Below are positions 11,847 through 19,117 of a DNA stretch of 19,117 bases, in pieces. A program made the translations under genes and the position numbers. The stretch is from an uncultured Eubacteriales bacterium (GTDB taxonomy: Bacteria > Bacillota > Clostridia > Peptostreptococcales > Anaerovoracaceae), in contig UQEW01000044.1 of NCBI GenBank assembly GCA_900540145.1, positions 1-19,117 on the forward strand, given 5' to 3'. The notes below the pieces were generated by a model. It ran no database searches. It saw nothing but the letters and a program-made list of their open reading frames with translations, and had not been told where the DNA came from. How positions within the stretch are numbered: position 1 is the first letter of the stretch; the number at the start of each line of letters is the position of its first letter.

Positions 11847-13574
11847 TTACTTTTCGGCATTGACCAAAGCAACGGCATCCTTTATAGCGTCTTCAATGGT
11901 TTTTTCTTCTTTTTCTGCATCTCTTCTCAGTTTATATTCCACTATACCTTCTGCTGCACGTTTTCCAACCGTTATTCTTAGTGGAATGCCAAGCAAATCC
12001 GCATCTTTAAATTTCACTCCCGGTCTTTCATCTCTATCATCAAGCAGCACTTCTATTCCGGCTTTAGTCAATCCTGAATAAATTTTTTCTGCTACAGATT
12101 CTTGCTCTTTGTCTCCCGGTTTTACAAGAGTTATTATCACATGATACGGTGCTACTGACATAGGCCAAATTATACCGTTGTCATCGTGATTTTGCTCCAC
12201 TATGGCGGCGAGAGTCCTGGTAACTCCTATTCCGTAGCAGCCCATCACCACGTATTTATCTTCCTGGTTTTCATCTTTATAAGTAGCGTTCATCGACTCA
12301 GAATACTTGGTACCCAGCTTAAACACTTGGCCTACCTCTATGCCGCGAGCATATTTGACAGGTGCTCCGCATACCGGACACTTATCGCCTTCCTTGAGAG
12401 TTTTGATATCTGCAACTATATCACCCTTATAATCTCTTCCGTAGTTGACGTTTTTCACATGATAATCTTCTTTGTTATCTCCGGCGCACAAATTCTTAAG
12501 TCCCACAAGTTCGCTGTCTACTACGATTTTACAGTCATGCAGACCTATAGGTCCGGTAAAGCCTCCGACACATCCGGTTTTTTCACCCATCTTCACTTCG
12601 TCAGCAAATTCTATAGCATGCTCAGGGATTCCCAATGCGTTGACAAGCTTTATCATATTGAGTTCTCTGTCTCCTCGGATAAAAGCGGCTACATATTCCT
12701 TCTCTTCGCCTTCGTTTCCGTAAGTTATGAAGAGCAAAGCTTTGATAGTTCTGTTTTGAGGAATTCCTAAGAAATCAGCAACCTCTTCAATGGTTTTAGT
12801 GCCTGGAGTATGAACCTCTTCAAGCGGCAGCATTTCACTCGTTTCTGCCGGGTCATCCACACACTCAGCTCTTTCTGTAGTTGCTGCCATGGAACACTTT
12901 TCACAATAAGCTATCTCGCTTTCACCTACTTCTGATAAGGCAGTAAATTCGTGAGAATTGCTTCCCCCTATGGCTCCAGTATCAGCCTCTACCGCTCTAA
13001 ATGCCAGCCCGCACCTGGTAAATATTTTTTCGTAGGCGCCATACATCTGCTGGTAACTTTTGTCCAGACCCTCAAAGTCACGGTCAAAGGAGTAAGCGTC
13101 TTTCATGATGAACTCTCTGCTTCTCATGAGACCAAACCTAGGTCTGGCTTCGTCTCTATACTTAGTTTGAATTTGATATAAGTTCATTGGAAGCTGTCTG
13201 TAGGAGGATACATCATTTCTTATAATATCCGTAAAGATTTCTTCGTGTGTAGGTCCAAGGCAAAAATCTCTTCCGTTTCTGTCCTTGACACGCCAAAGTT
13301 CAGGTCCGTAGGCAAACCAGCGTCCGGATTCTTGCCAGAGTTCTGCAGGCTGTATGGCAGACATGTGTATTTCCTGTCCTCCTGCAGCGTCCATTTCCTG
13401 TCTGATTATATCCTCTATCTTTCTTATGGTTCGCCATCCGAACGGCATGAATCCATATATTCCTGAAGCCAATTTTCTTATCATGCCTGTACGTAAAAGT
13501 AAAATATGGCTAGGTATCTCTGCCTCTGCCGGCACTTCTCTAAGAGTTTTTATATGCATATTTGAAAGTTTCAT
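11847..13574 (-). CDS. proS: Prolyl-tRNA synthetase, bacterial type with editing domain
   Basis: A 575-residue class II synthetase. Motif 1 is around the GGQEIHMSAIQPAELWQ region (65-81), motif 2 is RDEARPRFGLMRSREFIMKD (about 139-158), and motif 3 is VMGCYGIGVTRTLAA (about 441-455). Between motifs 2 and 3 is the INS editing domain (about 230-400) that clears Ala-tRNA(Pro). The C-terminal anticodon-binding domain (about 475-570) is complete. This is the bacterial-type enzyme, not the archaeal form common in some Clostridia. Start ATG 13574 follows the ispDF stop by 13 bases. Confidence 0.95.
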   Translation of the reverse strand: MKLSNMHIKTLREVPAEAEIPSHILLLRTGMIRKLASGIYGFMPFGWRTIRKIEDIIRQEMDAAGGQEIHMSAIQPAELWQESGRWFAYGPELWRVKDRNGRDFCLGPTHEEIFTDIIRNDVSSYRQLPMNLYQIQTKYRDEARPRFGLMRSREFIMKDAYSFDRDFEGLDKSYQQMYGAYEKIFTRCGLAFRAVEADTGAIGGSNSHEFTALSEVGESEIAYCEKCSMAATTERAECVDDPAETSEMLPLEEVHTPGTKTIEEVADFLGIPQNRTIKALLFITYGNEGEEKEYVAAFIRGDRELNMIKLVNALGIPEHAIEFADEVKMGEKTGCVGGFTGPIGLHDCKIVVDSELVGLKNLCAGDNKEDYHVKNVNYGRDYKGDIVADIKTLKEGDKCPVCGAPVKYARGIEVGQVFKLGTKYSESMNATYKDENQEDKYVVMGCYGIGVTRTLAAIVEQNHDDNGIIWPMSVAPYHVIITLVKPGDKEQESVAEKIYSGLTKAGIEVLLDDRDERPGVKFKDADLLGIPLRITVGKRAAEGIVEYKLRRDAEKEEKTIEDAIKDAVALVNAEK

Positions 13575-13587
13575 TTGTGTTTCACCT

Positions 13588-14745
13588 CTAATTTCTATTT
13601 AGTATACATACTGCCTCTGCAGCTATTCCCTCTTCGCGTCCGATAAAGCCAAGCTTTTCCGTAGTCGTCGCTTTGACATTTATACAGCTTATCTCTTTAT
13701 TAAGGACCTCTGCTATGTTCTGCCTCATTTGTTGTATATAAGGCAGGATCTTGGGTCGTTGAGCCATTATGGTTATATCCGCATTGTTTAAGGTCCATCC
13801 TTGTGTCTCTAAAATCGATTTTACATTTGTCAACAGTTTTAAACTGGAAATATCTTTATATCTCATATCGTTATCAGGGAAATGCCTGCCTATGTCTCCG
13901 AGACCTGCCGCGCCCAGCATTGCGTCCATCAACGCATGAACCGCCACATCGGCGTCTGAATGTCCCAGCAAGCCCTTTTCAAATGGGATTTCAACACCGC
14001 ATAATATGAGTTTTCTGTTGTTTTCAAGGCGATGAACATCATATCCTGATCCTGCTCTGATTTCCACAGGCATATCCTCCTTGGTCGTTATCTTTATATT
14101 TCCGTAACTTCCCTCTGTTATAGCTACGCTTTTTCCCATCCTATCTACCAGACCGGCGTCATCTGTGCCATAATACCCATCTTCATACGCTTTTTTGAAA
14201 GCGTCTTTAATGAGCTGAACTTCGAAGCCTTGAGGTGTCTGTACCGTAAAAAGCGAATTTCTGTCCACGGTCATGCTTTTTGTTCCCGACCCTTCTTCAG
14301 GTGCAGATGTGTCTGTGATTTTTTGTCTTACAGTTTCCTTAACCGGGACGCACGGAACAGCAGCGCCATAAAGATTGACAGCTTCCAATACTCCCTCTAT
14401 GATTTCTTCTGATACATACGGTCTGGCCCCATCATGTATCAGCACATATCCTTCATTAACATATTGCAGCGCATTGTTGACAGAGTCCTGCCGCTCCTTC
14501 CCTCCGCCGACTATATTTTTAACTTTTGAAAATCTGCTGCATATCTTACAGCAAAGGTCTTTAAAGTCGTCGTTTGATACCACTAAAATATCGTCTACAT
14601 GAGGGCAGACTTGAAAAGGTTCTGTAGCTTTTTCCAAAATCGTCTTGCCATGCAGAGTGAGAAATTGTTTCGGAAGGGAAGCTTTCATACGGCTTCCCTT
14701 ACCTGCTGCCATTATAATAGCTGTAACTTTTCTATCATTAAACAT
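13588..14745 (-). CDS. ispDF: Bifunctional IspD/IspF enzyme of the MEP pathway
   Basis: A 385-residue fusion. Residues 1-225 are IspD (2-C-methylerythritol 4-phosphate cytidylyltransferase): IIMAAGKGSRMKASLPKQF (10-28), HDGARP (104-109) and QTPQGF (169-174). Residues 229-385 are IspF (2,4-cyclodiphosphate synthase): SGYDVHRL with metal ligands Asp236 and His238, GHSDADVAVHALMDA (261-275) with His270, and TTTEKLGFIGREEGIA (360-375). Together they carry out two non-consecutive steps of isoprenoid precursor synthesis. Fused forms are known in several bacteria, while many Clostridia carry separate neighbouring genes. ATG 14745 lies after the upstream stop but its ribosome site is weak; a TTG at 14793 would overlap that gene. 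Confidence 0.94.
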   Translation of the reverse strand: MFNDRKVTAIIMAAGKGSRMKASLPKQFLTLHGKTILEKATEPFQVCPHVDDILVVSNDDFKDLCCKICSRFSKVKNIVGGGKERQDSVNNALQYVNEGYVLIHDGARPYVSEEIIEGVLEAVNLYGAAVPCVPVKETVRQKITDTSAPEEGSGTKSMTVDRNSLFTVQTPQGFEVQLIKDAFKKAYEDGYYGTDDAGLVDRMGKSVAITEGSYGNIKITTKEDMPVEIRAGSGYDVHRLENNRKLILCGVEIPFEKGLLGHSDADVAVHALMDAMLGAAGLGDIGRHFPDNDMRYKDISSLKLLTNVKSILETQGWTLNNADITIMAQRPKILPYIQQMRQNIAEVLNKEISCINVKATTTEKLGFIGREEGIAAEAVCILNRN

Positions 14746-14773
14746 AAAATAAATCCGTAATTTCCAACAAACA

Positions 14774-15913
14774 TTATTTGGTAACTTTTCCAAAAATCAT
14801 TCTTCCTGCTGCTGTCTGCAGCACGCTGGTAACAAGAATATTTACAGTATTTCCTATCTGCTTTCGCCCGTTTTCCACGACAATCATAGTGCCGTCATCG
14901 AGATACGCTACAGCCTGATTCGGGTCTTTTCCCTGCTTAATAAGGGAAACCGTCATGTTTTCTCCCGGTATAACCATAGGCTTAAGAGCGTTGGCCAGCT
15001 CATTTATGTTGAGGACAGGGACTTCTTTTATGGCTGCCACCTTATTTAAGTTAAAATCGTTGGTTACCACTTTGCCCTTCATAATTTGAGCCAGTTTCAG
15101 CAGTTTTACATCCACTTCAGGTATCTCTTTCAGGGCTTTTTCTGAATCGGAATTATAAATTTCGATTCCATAGTCTTCTTGAATTTTATTAAGTATATCC
15201 AGGCCCCTTCTTCCTCTTGTCCGCTTGAGGGCGTCGGACGAGTCTGCGATATGCCTCAACTCCACCAAGACAAATTCCGGTATAACTATCGGACCCTCCA
15301 TAAATCCTGTCTTGATTATCTCAAGTATTCTGCCGTCGATAATAACGCTGGTATCAAGGATTTTAGGGATCTGAGTCTTTTTCTTATCCTTGGCGTTATA
15401 AGCATATGCATTTTCTTCCTGCTGCTGTTTCTGAGGCTGAGTGACTTTCAATGATATAGACTTAGCTATAAGTTCAGAACCTTTCTTACTTCCTACAACA
15501 GCTCCCAGAAATCCCAAAAGCACATAGCTGCATATAGTGAGCGTCACATATATAGCTGCAGGAACTATGTCTTGGTATATCTTGGTAAGCAAAAAAGCTA
15601 TAACAAGTCCTATTATCATGCCGACTACGCCTGCCAGCAAATCGTTAGCAGAAACACTCTGCAAATCCTTGCCTATATTGTTAGCCATCTTATTGCCTGT
15701 TTTTCCCAAGGCCGGAGCTATACGGTAAAATATGATTCCAAAAATAATTGCGAAAAAGATTCCCATCCCGATAGATTCCATCCTGGATAGCGACGTATAG
15801 TCCGGGTTTGTTTTGGCTTCTTCTGCAGCAAGAAAATTAAAAAGCGCAAAGAGTTCGTATCCAACCAGCATGCCAAAAGCAGTGAATATGCCTCTAAATA
15901 ATTTTTTAAACAT
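14774..15913 (-). CDS. YacL-type membrane PIN/TRAM protein
   Basis: A 379-residue protein with about four N-terminal helices (near 9-29, 47-66, 92-111 and 118-140), a PIN-fold nuclease domain (about 183-300) and a TRAM RNA-binding domain (about 313-379). The PIN acidic residues are visible: Asp187 in ILDTSVIID, Glu218 in LVELRH, Asp268 and Asp286 in TNDFN. It is the conserved YacL family, found in Firmicutes between carD/disA and ispD. A membrane-bound ribonuclease is the likely role, but substrates are not well established. AGGAGG precedes ATG 15913. The 64-base gap from the carD-type gene holds no clear terminator. Confidence 0.9.
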   Translation of the reverse strand: MFKKLFRGIFTAFGMLVGYELFALFNFLAAEEAKTNPDYTSLSRMESIGMGIFFAIIFGIIFYRIAPALGKTGNKMANNIGKDLQSVSANDLLAGVVGMIIGLVIAFLLTKIYQDIVPAAIYVTLTICSYVLLGFLGAVVGSKKGSELIAKSISLKVTQPQKQQQEENAYAYNAKDKKKTQIPKILDTSVIIDGRILEIIKTGFMEGPIVIPEFVLVELRHIADSSDALKRTRGRRGLDILNKIQEDYGIEIYNSDSEKALKEIPEVDVKLLKLAQIMKGKVVTNDFNLNKVAAIKEVPVLNINELANALKPMVIPGENMTVSLIKQGKDPNQAVAYLDDGTMIVVENGRKQIGNTVNILVTSVLQTAAGRMIFGKVTK

Positions 15914-15977
15914 TTTTTTCCTCCTTTCTTCTAAGATTTGTCAGGTACCAGCCGAAAACTTGTTAATGTCTGATAAA

Positions 15978-16451
15978 TTAAATAGAATCCTCAACCAGTT
16001 TCACAGCCGTTTTCTCAGGAAGGTCGCATACCAATATTATTTCGCTTATCAATACCTGTCTAGCGTTCAATAACATTTTCTTTTCTCCGGCAGATAGCTT
16101 CTTTCGTCTGTCAATTCTGGTAAGGTTGCGTACCACCTCGGCCACTTTAAGAATATCTCCTGACCTGAGAAGTTCCATGTTTTCTCTAAATCTGCGATTC
16201 CAATTGGAATCCATAGATGAACTGCCTGCTTTCAGCACTTGAAAAGCCTGCTCTATCTTAGTCTTGTCCACGATTCTTCGTATTCCTACAGAGCTTTCCG
16301 CATCTGTAGGAAGCATAACGTCCATATCGTTACATGGCAGTTTTAAAACATAGTATGCCTTCACTTCGCCTAAGATCTTTCTTTCTTCAATTTTCTGAAT
16401 GACACCTGCGCCATGCATGGGGTGCACGATCTTATCGCCGACGGAAAACAT
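15978..16451 (-). CDS. CarD/CdnL-family RNA polymerase-binding regulator
   Basis: A 157-residue protein of the CarD_CdnL_TRCF family. The N-terminal Tudor-like RNA polymerase-binding domain (about 1-60) starts FSVGDKIVHPMHGAGVI, and a helical C-terminal domain (about 65-157) follows. In other bacteria such proteins bind the polymerase beta subunit and stabilise open complexes at promoters, notably rRNA promoters. ATG 16451 has AAGGAG seven bases ahead. It is the first gene of the operon, with two tandem promoters (16485-16514 and 16533-16562), so it likely helps set expression of the whole run. Confidence 0.9.
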   Translation of the reverse strand: MFSVGDKIVHPMHGAGVIQKIEERKILGEVKAYYVLKLPCNDMDVMLPTDAESSVGIRRIVDKTKIEQAFQVLKAGSSSMDSNWNRRFRENMELLRSGDILKVAEVVRNLTRIDRRKKLSAGEKKMLLNARQVLISEIILVCDLPEKTAVKLVEDSI

Positions 16452-16484
16452 AAGACATACTCCTTCCATTGTATACCTAAATTT

Positions 16485-16514
16485 AGTATAAAAGACATTT
16501 CGCTTTTGTGTCAA
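16485..16514 (-). promoter_or_regulatory. Operon promoter P1 upstream of the carD-type gene
   Basis: Perfect TTGACA (16509-16514), 18 bases, TATACT (16485-16490) on the minus strand. Confidence 0.7.
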
Positions 16515-16532
16515 GGCTCAATAAAAAATATA

Positions 16533-16562
16533 ATCATATCATAGTCAAAATTTACATGTCAA
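16533..16562 (-). promoter_or_regulatory. Operon promoter P2 upstream of the carD-type gene
   Basis: Perfect TTGACA (16557-16562), 18 bases, TATGAT (16533-16538). It lies 48 bases upstream of P1 with the same 18-base spacing. Confidence 0.6.
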
Positions 16563-16602
16563 CATTTATTTTTCACAAAACCTTTTATCTTTTATCATGT
16601 TT

Positions 16603-16644
16603 ATGTTAAAATGTACATGCTAAAATGAGATAAATATGTATAAT
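16603..16644 (+). promoter_or_regulatory. Candidate regulated promoter of the response regulator
   Basis: ATGTTAAAATG (16603-16613) and ATGCTAAAATG (16617-16627) are direct repeats with one difference, followed by TATAAT (16639-16644). The -35 position has no consensus and lies in the second repeat, as at promoters activated by OmpR/PhoB-type proteins, perhaps the product of the gene itself. Confidence 0.35.
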
Positions 16645-16693
16645 TTAATTGTTACAAATGTGATTTTTAAAACAAACGCGAGGAGGACCCCAA

Positions 16694-17371
16694 ATGTATA
16701 AGATTCTTGTTGTAGACGATGAGGCCAAAATCCGTGAGGTCATAAGAGAATATGCGGAGTTCAGCGGATACGAAGTTACAGAAGCAGAAGATGGTATGAG
16801 CGCTCTGGGACTTTGTAAATTAAATGATTACGATTTAATAATAATGGATATAATGATGCCTAAGCTTGACGGTTTTTCCGCCTGCAAGGAAATCAAAAAA
16901 ATAAAAGATATTCCTGTAATAATGCTATCAGCAAGAGGCGAAGAGTACGATAAGCTCTTTGGTTTCGAACTCGGCATAGACGATTATGTTGTCAAGCCTT
17001 TCAGTCCTAAAGAGCTTATGGCAAGAATAAACGCTATCCTGAGCAGAAAAAATGCAGCAACCAACGCCACTCAAGGCGTCATGAAATTCGGAGGTCTGGA
17101 AATCAACATACCGGCCAGAACCGTTACGGTAGACGGAAACAAAGTTGATTTGACCCCGAAAGAATACGATTTGCTATTCTACTTAGTAGAAAACAAAAAT
17201 ATAGCGCTTTCCAGAGACAAGCTTTTATCTGATATATGGGGATACGACTTCTTCGGCGATGACCGCACGATAGATACCCATATTAAAAATTTGAGAAACA
17301 ATCTTGGTCCTTATAGAGACTACATTGTAACTTTGAGAGGAGTCGGTTATAAATTTGAGTACGAAGGTTAG
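16694..17371 (+). CDS. OmpR/PhoB-type response regulator
   Basis: A 225-residue two-component regulator. The receiver domain (1-120) has the acidic pocket DDE (8-10), phosphoacceptor Asp52 in LIIMDIMMP, Thr/Ser position in MLSARGE and Lys in YVVKPFSPKEL. The winged-helix DNA-binding domain (about 128-225) contains LTPKEYDLLFYLVENK, LLSDIWGYDFFGDDRTIDTH and the closing LRGVGYKFE. When phosphorylated by its kinase it would bind direct-repeat sites. AGGAGG lies seven bases before ATG 16694. It is divergent from the long operon and overlaps the kinase gene by 17 bases. The stimulus and target genes cannot be told from the sequence. Confidence 0.93.
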   Translation: MYKILVVDDEAKIREVIREYAEFSGYEVTEAEDGMSALGLCKLNDYDLIIMDIMMPKLDGFSACKEIKKIKDIPVIMLSARGEEYDKLFGFELGIDDYVVKPFSPKELMARINAILSRKNAATNATQGVMKFGGLEINIPARTVTVDGNKVDLTPKEYDLLFYLVENKNIALSRDKLLSDIWGYDFFGDDRTIDTHIKNLRNNLGPYRDYIVTLRGVGYKFEYEG

Positions 17372-18839
17372 ATTTGACGCTAACAGCATCAAGTTTCGGT
17401 TATGGATTTATTTCGTGGCCATAGGAGTAGGTGTAGTGGCCCTTATATGGTTCCTGCACCTTGTTCTCCTGGATTCTTATTATGAAGAGATGAAAATCGC
17501 AGAGGTTGACAGAATTGCAGCCTCTATTTCTCGTTCGTACCAAAATGAAGACCCCGAATTTACTGAAGCCATACAAGAGTTGTCAGTAAGCAACGACCTA
17601 TATGTAATGATGGAAAGCAGCAATGGCATATTGCTTTTTTCACCGGAATCGGAAAGCAGACTGCCTGTATACGACTATTTAGAAAAGACCCCGAAACTCA
17701 AAAGCATGCTGCAGGAAAGTTCCGGGGCTCCTGTTTCATTTAAAATGGATACAGGTTTCGCTGAATATAAAACTTTGGCTTACGGGCGCCAAGTAGAAGA
17801 TGCTTCCGGAGAGACAAGTTTGCTTTACATATTCTCGCCTCTCTATCCTGTCTCCTCTACAGTGAACATTTTGAGGCACCAGTTGGTATATGTAACCATA
17901 TTCACCTTGGTATGCGCTTTGCTTTTGGCCATGTACTTTGCCACCAGAATCTCAAGACCTATCAAGGCTATGACCGATACCGCTAAAGAAATGGGAAAAG
18001 GGACTTATGACGTTAAATTCGAAGCTAATTCCTACTCTGAACTGAACAATTTGGCTGATACCCTCAATACTACAGCTTACGAGCTGGGCATGGCAGACAA
18101 CAGGTTAAAAGACTTGATAGCCAATGTTTCCCATGATTTAAAAACGCCTTTGACCATGATTCGTTCCTATGCGGAAATGATTCGTGATTTATCAGGAAAT
18201 AACCCGGAAAAACGCAACGCTCATCTCCAGACCATAATAGATGAAACTGAACGACTGAATCAAATCGTAAGCGACATGGCCACCATTTCCGCTATGCAGA
18301 CGCACAAGACGGTGCTGGAACGCTCCACCTTTGATTTAAGCGCAGCAGCCAGCGCAATTCTCGCCTCTTACGATATACTCAGCGAGCAAGAGGGATATAA
18401 ATTCATATTCAATGCTCCGAAAGACTGTCTTGCTTACGGCGATGAAAACAAGGTAAAACAGGTTATCGCCAATTTGATAAACAACGCAGTAAAGTATTGC
18501 GGAGAAGATAAGGAAATTCTCGTAAACATCAAGAGGATAGGGAAAAAATGGAGAGTGGATATTGCCGACCACGGCCCCGGCATTTCCCAGGAAGAGCTTC
18601 CTCATGTATGGGACAGATACTACAAGACAAGTACCAATTACGTTCGCCCTACCGAGGGCAGCGGTCTGGGCCTGTCCATTGTAAAGGAAATCTTGACTCT
18701 TCACCATGCCAACTTCGGAGTAAACAGCAAGGTTGGCAAAGGCACCACCTTCTGGTTTGAGCTTCCTTACATAAAGAAGGAAAGAGAACGCGGCAAAGGT
18801 GTAGCGAGAGACCCTGAATCCATCGAATCCATAGAATAA
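17355..18839 (+). CDS. Membrane sensor histidine kinase
   Basis: A 494-residue sensor kinase. TM1 about 15-38, an extracellular sensor domain of about 135 residues (39-174) with no recognised fold, TM2 about 176-197, HAMP (about 198-250), dimerisation domain with phospho-His260 in NVSHDLKTPLTMI, and an ATPase domain with Asn377 in NLINNAVK, DHGPGI (405-410), GSGLGLSIVKEI (435-446) and GKGTTFWFELP. The tail (472-494) is charged. Translation appears to begin at TTG 17355, since no in-frame ATG fits the membrane start; GAGAGGAG lies about 12 bases ahead, inside the response regulator gene, implying coupled translation. Confidence 0.92.
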   Translation: MSTKVRFDANSIKFRLWIYFVAIGVGVVALIWFLHLVLLDSYYEEMKIAEVDRIAASISRSYQNEDPEFTEAIQELSVSNDLYVMMESSNGILLFSPESESRLPVYDYLEKTPKLKSMLQESSGAPVSFKMDTGFAEYKTLAYGRQVEDASGETSLLYIFSPLYPVSSTVNILRHQLVYVTIFTLVCALLLAMYFATRISRPIKAMTDTAKEMGKGTYDVKFEANSYSELNNLADTLNTTAYELGMADNRLKDLIANVSHDLKTPLTMIRSYAEMIRDLSGNNPEKRNAHLQTIIDETERLNQIVSDMATISAMQTHKTVLERSTFDLSAAASAILASYDILSEQEGYKFIFNAPKDCLAYGDENKVKQVIANLINNAVKYCGEDKEILVNIKRIGKKWRVDIADHGPGISQEELPHVWDRYYKTSTNYVRPTEGSGLGLSIVKEILTLHHANFGVNSKVGKGTTFWFELPYIKKERERGKGVARDPESIESIE

Positions 18840-18888
18840 AATTAAAAGTGAAATCATTCACAGAGCAATCGATATTAAGAGTCCTTTA

Positions 18889-18929
18889 AAGGGGATGTCT
18901 CAAATTACTTGATTTTGGGACATCCCCTT
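18889..18929. terminator. Hairpin after the kinase gene
   Basis: AAGGGGATGTC (18889-18899) pairs perfectly with GACATCCCCTT (18919-18929) around a 19-base loop. There is no T-tract on the right side, so it may be an inefficient terminator. GGGGATGTCTCAAAT also resembles the outer ends of some insertion sequences, so it may be a remnant. The rest of 18,840-19,117 shows no gene I can support. Confidence 0.45.
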
Positions 18930-19117
18930 GCAGACTGTAAGATAAACCCCATCCGACAGTATGCCCATAGCATGCGTGATTATTTGATGCGGTGTGCTCA
19001 ATGAGGTACCATTCTTGTCATAGAGCCTTGCTGACAAAAAATTAAATTTTTTTAAATTTTTACATCAAAAGGCTTTAAACTCGTATCGAATTTCGTCGAA
19101 AGCCGGTCTCGGCTGAC

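Noticed and set aside
9443..13574. T-box leaders in front of proS, cysE or cysS
   Set aside because: The gaps are 13-24 bases or overlaps, too short for a T-box, and no T-box sequence was seen.
18930..19117. A gene remnant at the right edge
   Set aside because: One minus-strand frame stays open for about 45 codons but has no start with a ribosome site and no family resemblance I can support.

Overview
The window reads as a chromosomal segment of an anaerobic, low-to-moderate-GC Gram-positive bacterium of the class Clostridia. The basis is a long minus-strand housekeeping run whose gene order (carD-type regulator, YacL-type PIN/TRAM protein, ispDF, proS, cysE, cysS, mrnC, rlmB, sigH) is typical of Clostridia and Bacilli, together with strong AGGAGG ribosome sites and sigma-A promoters. 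A family-level placement (Anaerovoracaceae-like) is only a guess.

Layout. (1) Positions 1-4,560 are an AT-rich accessory region: the start of a lipoprotein gene with a poly-G leader, a small XRE-type regulator, a second lipoprotein, two membrane proteins with zinc-ribbon motifs, a DUF1413-like protein divergent from a ribbon-helix-helix protein, and three compact loci built like type I toxin-antitoxin (TA) systems. (2) Positions 4,556-4,835 hold a tRNA-Thr(GGU), a perfect 30-bp copy of its 3' end, and a GC-rich hairpin element between them. (3) Positions 4,928-16,451 are one tightly packed minus-strand operon of 14 genes, many overlapping or within 30 bases, led by two tandem sigma-A-like promoters. 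It combines isoprenoid precursor synthesis, two tRNA synthetases, cysteine synthesis, thymidylate and folate metabolism, rRNA processing and methylation, and a SigH-type sigma factor. (4) Positions 16,694-18,839 are a divergent OmpR-type response regulator and its histidine kinase. The last 280 bases hold only a hairpin.

The most unusual content is the trio of TA-like loci. Each has a minus-strand transcript with an extended -10 promoter, a leader and a 19-24 codon ORF, and a plus-strand RNA of roughly 80-95 nt starting at a conserved TTGA-17-TATATT promoter and ending at a hairpin that overlaps the 3' end of the small ORF. Two loci (near 1.2 kb and 4.35 kb) encode a cationic peptide with alternating hydrophobic residues that looks like a beta-hairpin. 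Eight of its codons differ synonymously between the copies, which indicates selection on the peptide. The third (near 4.0 kb) encodes an unrelated hydrophobic peptide starting MSDYE, like known membrane type I toxins, under the same kind of control. The two homologous toxin messages also show a 10-bp pairing between their 5' and 3' regions and a hairpin that hides the ribosome site. None of this has been tested here; it rests on reading the sequence.
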